In this document: piece by piece, positions 51,637 through 59,204 of the stretch
Layout: the number at the start of each line of letters is the position of its first letter
Position numbering within the stretch: the stretch's first letter is position 1
Assembly (NCBI RefSeq): GCF_016722965.1
Contig: NZ_JAEQNB010000001.1
Location: 659,833 to 723,832 of the forward strand
DNA: 64,000 nucleotides
Direction of reading: 5' to 3'
Source of the DNA: Tumebacillus amylolyticus
GTDB lineage: Bacteria; Bacillota; Bacilli; Tumebacillales; Tumebacillaceae
The notes under the pieces: model-generated
Told to the model about the DNA's origin: nothing
Databases searched by the model: none
Seen by the model: the letters and a program-made list of their open reading frames with translations, nothing else
Position numbers and translations under genes: made by a program

Positions 51637-54600
51637 ATGTCCATTTTTTTTGTCTGTTGGGGGACTGTGATTTTAGGTCTATTGTGGTTGCTCTGGTTAA
51701 CTACGAAGCAAGTACCATCCGAGGGGAAGGATGGTAAGACAAATCAAGAGGATCTTCTACATGATCAACCCATACAGGAGGCTTGGGAAGACAAACTGGG
51801 CAGAGTGCCTTTTGCAGAACGACTAGCGAAGATACTAAAATCGAGTTATGAAGCAAATAGTCTGGTTGTTGGACTATACGGGAAGTGGGGGATCGGAAAA
51901 ACATCTGTATTAAACCTAACTGAGCGTTATCTTGCAGAAGATAAAGACCTAATCTTGATTCATTTTAACCCGTGGTATTTTAAAGATGGAGAAGAGCTGA
52001 TTCGTCAATTTTTCCTTCATGTAAGCAATGAGATCATGAGAAAAATGGGGAAGGAAACCAGTGAACTGGTAAAGAGGTTGAAGCAATATGGAGAGCGGCT
52101 TGCTCCTGCTATTAAATTCAATCTTTTCGGCTTGGACTTTTCAGGAGCGGATCTTTTAAAAGGAGGCCCAAAAGATGTTATGTCGCTTCATGAGGAAATC
52201 AAAACCCTTTTGAAGCAGGCCAAACGGCCGATTTTGGTTATGATCGATGATATCGATCGATTAGACCGTAAGGACATTCAGACGCTGTTTAAATTGGTAA
52301 AACTATGTGCGGATTTTCCCTATACGGTCTATCTTCTCTCGTTTGATGAAAAAGTAGTGGCGGATAGTTTGGCAGAGGAGTTTGCAGTAGATCAGGAACT
52401 TGGGGGGTCGTTTTTAGAAAAGATCATTCAAGTGCCACTGCATGTACCTCAGCCTAACTCGATCGATCTAAGAGATATGGTGTTTGTTGGTATTAAGAAT
52501 ATCTTGGATCAGTATGATATGAAACTACGAAGAGAAGATGAGTATCGGCTTTTTAGCCTTTGGGATCAGACCATCGGCGGACTGCTCACAACACCGAGAA
52601 TTGCGAAACGTTATTTAAATGGGCTTATGTTTGCCTTGCCCTTGTTAAAAGGGGAGGTCAACCTGGTGGACTGTCTTTATGTTGAGGCAACGAGAGTTTT
52701 TCTACCAGAAGTGTATCACTTTATTCGGACGAATGCAGATATTGTACTTTCTTTTGATAGAGGCGTGTACACTAATGACCCGAATCTTCTACATAAGCAG
52801 AAGTTAGATAAAATTCTTGATGAACTTCCTAGTAATCAACAAAAGGTCGCGGCTGAATCACTTATTAAGAATCTATTTCCACAGACCGAGTCATATAAGG
52901 GGCTCATTCGAAGACATGGATCGTCGAATTGGGAGCTTGAAAAACATGTGTGCTCGGCGATGTATTTCGAGCGTTACTTCCAGTATTCAGTCTCAGAAAA
53001 CGATATTCCAGATGTTGCACTGCAGGCATATTTGGAGGAAACTCTTTTACAAACAGACGATGTACAAAGGAAACAAAAGTTTCTGCATCTGGCACGAAAC
53101 AAAAAGGGTATCAAACGATTGATTCAAAAACTAAGGACAATGGAAACTATCATTCAACCTAAAATAGCCGAAAAGTTGGCGTTAACTCTCGCCGAATTAG
53201 GAGACCAATTTTCAGATAGTGATGGAATTAGCTATGCCTCAACAAGATCACAAGCTGGAATATTGATCAATTATTTGACAAAGCGACTTCCTAATGAGGA
53301 ACGGATTTTATTGATGAATCAAATCATGGTGAGAGCGAACCTGCTTTCTTTTGCAGCAGAAATCTTTTTTGGAATAAGAGAAGACAATGATGATTCAATT
53401 CAAAAATGCGTGGTAGCTTCCTTATTGCCTAGAATTGAAGAGGCTGCACAAACTCCGAGATTATATGATATGTATCCTCAATATGCGAGCCACCTCTTAT
53501 ATATCTGGAGAACTTGGGGAGAGCCAGAAGAAGTACGCACAGCACTTCGGGGTTGGTTTCTGACACAGGAAGGAGCAGAGAAGTTCCTTGTCTCTCATGT
53601 TAGGTTTATTACCTTTTCAGAAACAGGGGAGGAACGGGTTCTTTCGTTTGGAGAGGAGGATTATAAAAACATATCGGAGTACCTACCTCCACAGGAAATC
53701 GCAGATCATTTGCGCCCAACTTATGCAGCGAGATTACACGAGGTGGACGAGAAGTTACCTATCACAGAACAAACTGCAATTCGCTTTCTTAAGTACCACG
53801 AAAATGTCTTAATTCTGCAACTTGCAAAAGATGCTATAGAGAATCAAAGGCCTTATATTAGTCTTGATATTAGAAAAGAGGAGGAACAGGTCCTCTTGGT
53901 CCTTCACAATAACGGGGCTGGATTGGCCAAAATTCGGTTTGTTACGCCTCGCACCGATCTTGAAGCAGGATCGTTCTATCAGCAACTTTCCTATGCGAAA
54001 GGTGATGGTTTGATTGGCGCGAAAAAACAAGCAAAGTTACTTGATTTCGAAATCGGCCCAAATGAAACCTACACGTTTGCTCTGAAGATGGGTCACATGT
54101 TTAGTTTTGATGATAAGGATGATTGGATTAGTTCGATTTCTGTGTACTATGAAGACGTCTATAGAAATTGTTATCGTTCTCGTTTACTTTACGTCAGGTC
54201 AGTTAGACAGCCGAAATATGAATATCGAGTTGAGGGAAGAGAGAATTTGAATATCTCGACAATTCCAACTACAGATGATGTAGGTAAGATTTATAAAATG
54301 GAGTTTGGCGCTCCAGTGATCTTTAGACCGTATTATCTAGAGTTACACTTAGTTGAAAAAATAACAAAGATGAAAGGCACTATACTGGGAGGTATATCTT
54401 TTACGGGAGGGCGTCCTATCAAAGTAGAGGAAGTGAACTTCGGGGGAGATGGTTATCCGACTTTCCAAGTTCAGGTAGGTAAATGTCGACCTTTTCGAAT
54501 CATTTCATATGAAGCCGACACATTAAGGAAATTCGCCATCAAAGACCTGGAGGACCGTTACGATAATTATCCTTATCAAGAATATGGTTTGGAGGCGGAA

Positions 54601-54681
54601 GGAAATATTGATGAAGGAAATCGAAAGGATCTATACGATTACCTAGTAAAAACGTTCTTAGAGCTGATAGAAAGTAAATAG
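51637..54681 (+). CDS. KAP-family P-loop NTPase, membrane-anchored
   Basis: A 1014-residue protein. One N-terminal transmembrane helix (about 2-24) precedes a KAP NTPase domain (about 50-480): Walker A GLYGKWGIGKTS (G79-S90), the KAP-typical HFNPWYF (about 110), and Walker B VMIDDIDRLD (about 202-211). Residues about 500-1014 are helical and then beta-rich, and I do not recognise them. KAP ATPases include phage-exclusion PifA and are often in mobile or defence contexts. The ATG at 51637 has AGGAGG 8 bases upstream, whereas ATG 51631 is too close. Codon use is clearly AT-richer than neighbours, which suggests recent transfer. The convergent neighbour is a HEPN protein. Confidence 0.9.
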   Translation: MSIFFVCWGTVILGLLWLLWLTTKQVPSEGKDGKTNQEDLLHDQPIQEAWEDKLGRVPFAERLAKILKSSYEANSLVVGLYGKWGIGKTSVLNLTERYLAEDKDLILIHFNPWYFKDGEELIRQFFLHVSNEIMRKMGKETSELVKRLKQYGERLAPAIKFNLFGLDFSGADLLKGGPKDVMSLHEEIKTLLKQAKRPILVMIDDIDRLDRKDIQTLFKLVKLCADFPYTVYLLSFDEKVVADSLAEEFAVDQELGGSFLEKIIQVPLHVPQPNSIDLRDMVFVGIKNILDQYDMKLRREDEYRLFSLWDQTIGGLLTTPRIAKRYLNGLMFALPLLKGEVNLVDCLYVEATRVFLPEVYHFIRTNADIVLSFDRGVYTNDPNLLHKQKLDKILDELPSNQQKVAAESLIKNLFPQTESYKGLIRRHGSSNWELEKHVCSAMYFERYFQYSVSENDIPDVALQAYLEETLLQTDDVQRKQKFLHLARNKKGIKRLIQKLRTMETIIQPKIAEKLALTLAELGDQFSDSDGISYASTRSQAGILINYLTKRLPNEERILLMNQIMVRANLLSFAAEIFFGIREDNDDSIQKCVVASLLPRIEEAAQTPRLYDMYPQYASHLLYIWRTWGEPEEVRTALRGWFLTQEGAEKFLVSHVRFITFSETGEERVLSFGEEDYKNISEYLPPQEIADHLRPTYAARLHEVDEKLPITEQTAIRFLKYHENVLILQLAKDAIENQRPYISLDIRKEEEQVLLVLHNNGAGLAKIRFVTPRTDLEAGSFYQQLSYAKGDGLIGAKKQAKLLDFEIGPNETYTFALKMGHMFSFDDKDDWISSISVYYEDVYRNCYRSRLLYVRSVRQPKYEYRVEGRENLNISTIPTTDDVGKIYKMEFGAPVIFRPYYLELHLVEKITKMKGTILGGISFTGGRPIKVEEVNFGGDGYPTFQVQVGKCRPFRIISYEADTLRKFAIKDLEDRYDNYPYQEYGLEAEGNIDEGNRKDLYDYLVKTFLELIESK

Positions 54682-54696
54682 TTTCTTGTTCTAAAA

Positions 54697-54739
54697 ACAT
54701 AGAAGAGACCACTCGATTAAGGGGTGGTCTCTTCTATGT
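54697..54739. terminator. 16-bp perfect hairpin terminator shared by KAP and HEPN genes
   Basis: ACATAGAAGAGACCAC (54697-54712) and GTGGTCTCTTCTATGT (54724-54739) are perfectly complementary with an 11-base loop. The loop carries the HEPN stop codon and the right arm encodes its last residues. There is only a weak T tract on the + strand. Confidence 0.75.
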
Positions 54740-55460
54740 ACCAGTTTCCAGATATCGAGGCTAGTTGTTTAAGTGACAGAAGTAGTTCATGTAGTAGATC
54801 TAAGCTGTCATTCATGATGGAGAATACCTGTGAACAGGTAGTAGAGTTTGGGGCAGATACTGCGATTGTGTCACCTTTTACCCAAATTGTATCATGCAAA
54901 GGAGGATTTCGATGTGTGAGTGCATTTCGATATTTATCTGCGCTGGTAAAGGCTTTTGATCTGGTTATGGTATCTAATATATCTGCAATATATAGTAATC
55001 CAGCATCAGAGCTTGTAGCCTTCAACTTGAGAACTTTGTCTGTGACCTTTTTGAAAGAAACCTTTTCTGAAGCGAAGTCAATCCTGAAACGGCGATTGAG
55101 AATATGAGCTATCATTTCGAGAGTGGAAAAAAGTTTGAAAAAGAATAGGTCAGCATGATATTCGAATCCAATACGTCTTCGATGATCAAGACTCGTGCAA
55201 TCAGCAAATGAGTCCGGGATTCCTTTATCGTAATAGTATTTCGAAAATGAATAGCTCATGAGTGTCTTTCGATAGTGATTGTGATAAGTTCGAACGAAAT
55301 CTTCAATAACAAGCCGTTCACGGAGAGTTGTTAAGTCACGAATATCACCATATTGCTTTGCATTTTTGAAAAAGTCTATAAATGGGTCCAACTTGTCGAA
55401 TTGCATCTGGTCACAGTATATGTTCTTAAAGTCATCAGGGGATGGGTATTCATCGAACAT
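54717..55460 (-). CDS. HEPN-domain protein (Cthe_2314-like)
   Basis: A 247-residue helical protein with the HEPN RNase signature R178-N179-A-L-T-H183 (R-x4-H) near the C-terminal part, after a helical region (YHADLFFFKLFSTLEMIAHI, about 101-120) typical of the Cthe_2314-like HEPN family. HEPN proteins with this motif are often metal-independent RNases in toxin, CRISPR or anti-phage systems. It has no membrane segment. AGGTGG precedes the ATG on the minus strand. It lies tail to tail with the KAP NTPase and shares its AT-rich composition. No antitoxin (for example an MNT nucleotidyltransferase) is adjacent. Confidence 0.75.
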   Translation of the reverse strand: MFDEYPSPDDFKNIYCDQMQFDKLDPFIDFFKNAKQYGDIRDLTTLRERLVIEDFVRTYHNHYRKTLMSYSFSKYYYDKGIPDSFADCTSLDHRRRIGFEYHADLFFFKLFSTLEMIAHILNRRFRIDFASEKVSFKKVTDKVLKLKATSSDAGLLYIADILDTITRSKAFTSADKYRNALTHRNPPLHDTIWVKGDTIAVSAPNSTTCSQVFSIMNDSLDLLHELLLSLKQLASISGNWYIEETTP

Positions 55461-55563
55461 GTACTTCCCACCTTTTTCTTATTTGTTTGCGGCATCCTAT
55501 ACAATGTACGCTTTCAGACGAAATTCATCAATCTCTGATACGATGGGGAATGGGTGATCTCAC

Positions 55564-56238
55564 ATGAACATATTGCTTGCAGAAGATGACCAGCGCCTCG
55601 GAAAACTGGTCACGCATCTGTTGAAGAAAAAAGACGGTTACCACGTCGACTGGGTGCAACGCGGTGACGAAGCGTATGAGTACGCCAAAGCCGCATCGTA
55701 TGACGTGCTCATCCTCGACTGGATGATGCCGCACCGAGACGGGCTCGGAGTTTGCCGCGACCTGCGACGCGACGGGTACACAGGTGCGATCTTGATGTTG
55801 ACAGCCAAGGACGCCGTGCAAGATCGCGTATCGGGACTCGACGCCGGAGCGGACGACTACCTCGTCAAGCCGTTCGAATTCGAGGAGCTCCAAGCTCGCG
55901 TGCGCGCACTGGGCAGACGTTCTTTTGCCCCGTTGCAAAAGGACATCGTGACGCTGCAGGGTCTTGAAGTCAACCGCTCCGATCACACGGTCTCCCGCAA
56001 TGGCGAACTCGTGCAACTGTCTCCCCGCGAGTTCCAACTGCTGAATTTGCTCTTGCAGAATCGCGGTCACGTTCTCACGCGTGAACTGATTCTCGACCGC
56101 GTCTGGGGCTTCGACAGCGACGTCACCAAAAACGCTATCGACGCCACCGTCAAGCTGCTTCGGAAAAAAATCGACTCCCCCGACGCGGACACGTTGATCA
56201 AAAGCGTGCGGGGCGTAGGTTACAAAATTGAAGGGTAA
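55564..56238 (+). CDS. OmpR/PhoB-family response regulator
   Basis: A 224-residue two-component regulator. The receiver domain (1-120) has the acidic pair E7-D8-D9, phospho-acceptor D52 (LILDWMMP) and K102 (LVKPF). The winged-helix DNA-binding domain (about 130-222) has LSPREFQLLNLLLQN and TLIKSVRGVGYKIEG. A GGGTGAT precedes the ATG. The histidine kinase gene overlaps its end by 11 bases. Because a PspA gene follows downstream, an envelope-stress or antibiotic-response role is plausible but unproven. Confidence 0.95.
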   Translation: MNILLAEDDQRLGKLVTHLLKKKDGYHVDWVQRGDEAYEYAKAASYDVLILDWMMPHRDGLGVCRDLRRDGYTGAILMLTAKDAVQDRVSGLDAGADDYLVKPFEFEELQARVRALGRRSFAPLQKDIVTLQGLEVNRSDHTVSRNGELVQLSPREFQLLNLLLQNRGHVLTRELILDRVWGFDSDVTKNAIDATVKLLRKKIDSPDADTLIKSVRGVGYKIEG

Positions 56239-57589
56239 TTTCTCTGCGCGGCGTTTCCGAGAACGCATGCAAAACAAACGATTTCAACTCGACTTGTTCA
56301 CCCGCATTCGCTTGCGGCTGAGCATCAAGTACAGCGGCATGTTGATTTTCATGCTCTTTCTCTTCACGCTGATCGTCTCCGCCGCGCTTTTCGTCATGAT
56401 CTGGATCGAACAAACGCAGCTCGTGCAGACGGAGATCGACGAAGCGGTGGCCGAGTACCAAGACCTCTTGCAACATTTGCCCCAGGGTGGAGGCAGGGTC
56501 CCCGATGTCCAAGAACCGACGGGCGGGACGCAGGTGTTCCTCTATGTGACCGACACGAAAGGCAATCTCGTCTATTCGCAAGAGAGATCACAAGGTCTAA
56601 GCGCGCACATCCTTCCTCAACTCAACCACTGGGTGCCGGACCAAGGGAACGTCAGGGTGATGACGATCTCCCGGGTGCTTCGGCATGGGGAAGACATGCT
56701 CCTGCTGGTCAGCGGACGTGCAATCTACCGAAACGGGCTCTTGACGGGCGTGTTGTATACGGGTAACGACGTGTCGTTTTATTGGGAAGTGTTCAAAGGG
56801 TTGTTGAAGGTCTTGCTCATCTTGATCGGTGTTTTCGGATTGCTGGCCGCGTTCTTTGGGCAGCGCATGGCCGCGAGGGCGATGGTTCCCATCAAATCGT
56901 CCTACTACAAACAACAACAATTCGTCGCCGACGCTTCCCACGAACTGCGCACGCCGCTGACCGTTTTGAAATCGTCCATCGACGTCATCGAACTTGAGGA
57001 CGGCGACAACCTCTCGGAGTTCTCTCAAACTGTGCTCGCCGATATGAAAGACGAAGTGCACAGCATGAGCAAACTCGTCGCCGACCTGCTGACCCTCGCC
57101 CGTACCGACTCCGGCGCAGTCGAGTTGTACGTGCAGACCTTCGATCTGGCGGACACCGCCCAGCATGTCGTCCGACTTCGCAAAACGCTCGCACAGGAAA
57201 AAGAGATCGACCTCTCGCTGCAAGCGTCGTCCGATCTCATGATGACCGGCGACGCCGAGCGAATCAAACAATTGCTGGTCATCCTGCTCGACAACGCGCT
57301 GGCCTACACACCGGAGGGCGGTCGAATCTCGGTCTCTGTCTCGACGGAGAACCGAGCGCACGTCTTGCGCGTGTCCGACACCGGGATGGGGATACCGCTT
57401 GAGGAGCAGGAGCGAATCTTTGAGCGTTTTTACCGTGTAGAAGAAGCCCGTTCACGAGTGACGGGCGGGACGGGGATCGGCCTCGCCATTGCAAAGTGGA
57501 TCGTCGAGGCACACCGAGGTACGATTTCGGTGCAAAGTACGCCGGGGGCGGGGAGTCTCTTCACCGCGAAATTCCCCGTGCGAAAGTAA
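56228..57589 (+). CDS. Sensor histidine kinase
   Basis: A 453-residue membrane kinase. TM1 is at about 36-60, an extracytoplasmic sensor of about 125 residues follows, and TM2 is at about 190-212. There is no clear HAMP domain, the dimerisation/phosphoacceptor region holds H238 in DASHELRTPL, and the catalytic ATPase domain has the N-box DNALAYTPEGG, G1 DTGMGIP, F-box IFERFYRV and G2 GGTGIGLAIAKWIVEAH. The TTG start at 56228 lies in the regulator end; ATG 56269 is an alternative with a weaker lead. It pairs with the preceding regulator. Confidence 0.93.
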   Translation: MKGNFSARRFRERMQNKRFQLDLFTRIRLRLSIKYSGMLIFMLFLFTLIVSAALFVMIWIEQTQLVQTEIDEAVAEYQDLLQHLPQGGGRVPDVQEPTGGTQVFLYVTDTKGNLVYSQERSQGLSAHILPQLNHWVPDQGNVRVMTISRVLRHGEDMLLLVSGRAIYRNGLLTGVLYTGNDVSFYWEVFKGLLKVLLILIGVFGLLAAFFGQRMAARAMVPIKSSYYKQQQFVADASHELRTPLTVLKSSIDVIELEDGDNLSEFSQTVLADMKDEVHSMSKLVADLLTLARTDSGAVELYVQTFDLADTAQHVVRLRKTLAQEKEIDLSLQASSDLMMTGDAERIKQLLVILLDNALAYTPEGGRISVSVSTENRAHVLRVSDTGMGIPLEEQERIFERFYRVEEARSRVTGGTGIGLAIAKWIVEAHRGTISVQSTPGAGSLFTAKFPVRK

Positions 57590-57592
57590 GGA

Positions 57593-57634
57593 AAAAAGCG
57601 TCAGGAGGCAACTTGCTTCCCGACGCTTTTTTTC
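57593..57634 (+). terminator. Rho-independent terminator after the two-component operon
   Basis: AAAAAAGCGTC-GG / CC-GACGCTTTTTTT stem with internal GGCAA/TTGC pairing. Confidence 0.82.
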
Positions 57635-57695
57635 ATGATCCTTTCATCGAGAGCTCGTACACTGGGTCTCAGAAGAAGGGAGTGACACATCCACC

Positions 57696-58145
57696 ATGAA
57701 ACGCATGTGGAAGTTCTTGCGCACGATCTTGTGGCTGGCCGTTGTCGCTGCGGTGGTAGCGGTCGGAGTTCGGACGTTCGCCTACTCGCACGAGTTTCGT
57801 CAACATGATGCCCAGCAACAACGGCAACAGCAACAGCAAGGGCAGTCGTACGGTCGCGAGGACCGTCACACCGCCCAGACCCAAGCATTCTCGCACCGAA
57901 ACGAAACCAACTTCCGCGGGGAACGCGGCGAGCACCATGACGGATTCGGCGGCGTCATCGGATTCTTCGTCGGTCTGGTCTTGCTCGTCGGCGGCTGGAA
58001 ATTCTGGAAGCGTCGAGTTCGCCGCCGTCCGATGAGGATGACGGTAGACTCCTACGTCTCGGAGCAGACCTTCGACGCTCTCGATGAATGGGAAGCGAAA
58101 ACCCGCCGTGAACTCAAAAACCAAACCCCCAAGGAGGAACAATAA
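57696..58145 (+). CDS. Membrane protein in pspA operon, unknown
   Basis: A 149-residue protein with two transmembrane segments (about 8-28 and 87-105). Between them is a hydrophilic, Gln/His-rich linker (residues 38-48, HDAQQQRQQQQ) likely outside the cell, and after the second is a basic stretch (KRRVRRRPMRM) and a short cytosolic tail. No known family is recognised. It ends 1 base before the PspA start and shares its transcript, with AAGGGAGTGA before the ATG. By position it may recruit PspA to the membrane, as PspB/C or LiaI-type partners do. This role is inference. Confidence 0.75.
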   Translation: MKRMWKFLRTILWLAVVAAVVAVGVRTFAYSHEFRQHDAQQQRQQQQQGQSYGREDRHTAQTQAFSHRNETNFRGERGEHHDGFGGVIGFFVGLVLLVGGWKFWKRRVRRRPMRMTVDSYVSEQTFDALDEWEAKTRRELKNQTPKEEQ

Positions 58146-58146
58146 C

Positions 58147-58809
58147 ATGATCTTCAAACGCATCCGCGATCTCGTCGTATCCAGTGTCCACGAAGGATTG
58201 GACAAGCTCGAAAACCCGGTGGCTCTCATCAAGCAATACCTGCGTGACGTCGAATTCGAAATCACCAAAGCGGAGCGCACCATCGCGCATCAAGTGCTCT
58301 TGGAACAACGCCAAGCGGCACTCGTATCCGACACCAAAGCGCTGATCGCAAAACGCGCCCGCCAAGCGCAACTGGCCGTCGAAACCGGCGACGAAGAGAT
58401 CGCAAAAGTCGCGTTGCAAGAAAAAATCGTGCTGGAGTCCAAACTGACCACCTACGAATCGCAACTTGAAACGATCGCCACCCAGACGGAAACCCTGAAC
58501 AACCAACTGCGCGACCTGCAAGAAAAGTACGCAGACATGCAAGCGAAAAAACGCCTGCTCATCGCTCGTTCGCAAGCGGCACAGACCAGCTACGACCTCA
58601 ATTGCACGCTGAACTCCATCGACGCAGACAGCGCCGTCCGAGGTTTCGCCCGTATGGAAGAGCGTGTCCTCCTGATGGAAGCGACCGCCGAAGCGGGCAA
58701 CCGTGTACGCGCAACGCATCTTCAACTTGCAAAGTACGCAACTGACACTGCCCTGCAAAACAAAGTCGAAGAAGAACTCGCGAAACTCAAAGCTTCCCAA
58801 GAAGCGTAA
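58147..58809 (+). CDS. pspA: PspA/IM30 family membrane-stress protein
   Basis: A 220-residue, almost wholly alpha-helical coiled-coil protein of the PspA/IM30 (ESCRT-III-like) family. The N-terminal amphipathic helix is MIFKRIRDLVVSSVHEGLDK, followed by NPVALIKQYLRDVEFEI. PspA binds stressed membrane and supports its integrity. AAGGAGG lies 9 bases before the ATG. An in-frame lead into the upstream gene is not used. Downstream of a two-component system, although a terminator separates the two. Confidence 0.93.
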   Translation: MIFKRIRDLVVSSVHEGLDKLENPVALIKQYLRDVEFEITKAERTIAHQVLLEQRQAALVSDTKALIAKRARQAQLAVETGDEEIAKVALQEKIVLESKLTTYESQLETIATQTETLNNQLRDLQEKYADMQAKKRLLIARSQAAQTSYDLNCTLNSIDADSAVRGFARMEERVLLMEATAEAGNRVRATHLQLAKYATDTALQNKVEEELAKLKASQEA

Positions 58810-58825
58810 GCCCCGCCCCAGTGTG

Positions 58826-58855
58826 AAGCCCCGCACCCGGTGCGGGGCTTTTTTT
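58826..58855 (+). terminator. Rho-independent terminator after pspA
   Basis: AAGCCCCGCACC / GGTGCGGGGCTT stem with a very short loop and a T7 run. Confidence 0.93.
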
Positions 58856-59020
58856 CACGATTGTTGCTCGTAATGTTATAGGATTTTATACCTATAAGGA
58901 AATTCGTGACTTTAGACCTACATGGGTAAGACCTCAGACACAAAAAGACAGGAAAAGTCGCATATTCACATAATTTCATTTAAGCAATATGATGGAATTG
59001 TATCAAAAAACACCAAGTGA

Positions 59021-59108
59021 AAAGGGCAAATCATGGGAAACCATGAGACGCAAAGCCAAGGGCCTGACCCACGACGTATCAGATCGTGGATGGCAGCCGG
59101 TTGCCACA
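59021..59108 (+). promoter_or_regulatory. c-di-GMP-I (GEMM) riboswitch aptamer
   Basis: GEMM blocks in order: AAGGGCAAA, GGGAAACC tetraloop-type hairpin, GACGCAAAGCCAAGGGCCT, then GGCAGCCGGTTGCC. The match to the class is close. It lies upstream of the giant FN3 protein gene and is followed at once by competing hairpins. Confidence 0.94.
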
Positions 59109-59112
59109 GGGA

Positions 59113-59156
59113 TTCATAGTCTCGTTCTATGAACCTGTCTAAGAGGTTCATTTTTT
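59113..59156 (+). terminator. Riboswitch antiterminator/terminator pair
   Basis: TTCATAG (59113-59119) can pair with CTATGAA (59127-59133), while TGAACCT (59130-59136) can pair with AGGTTCA (59144-59150) followed by T6. The two stems share 59130-59133, so they are mutually exclusive. Confidence 0.82.
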
Positions 59157-59204
59157 ATGACCTCTTGTTCTTCCCCTTTTTCACGAGAAAGGTAGGACCT
59201 GTAC

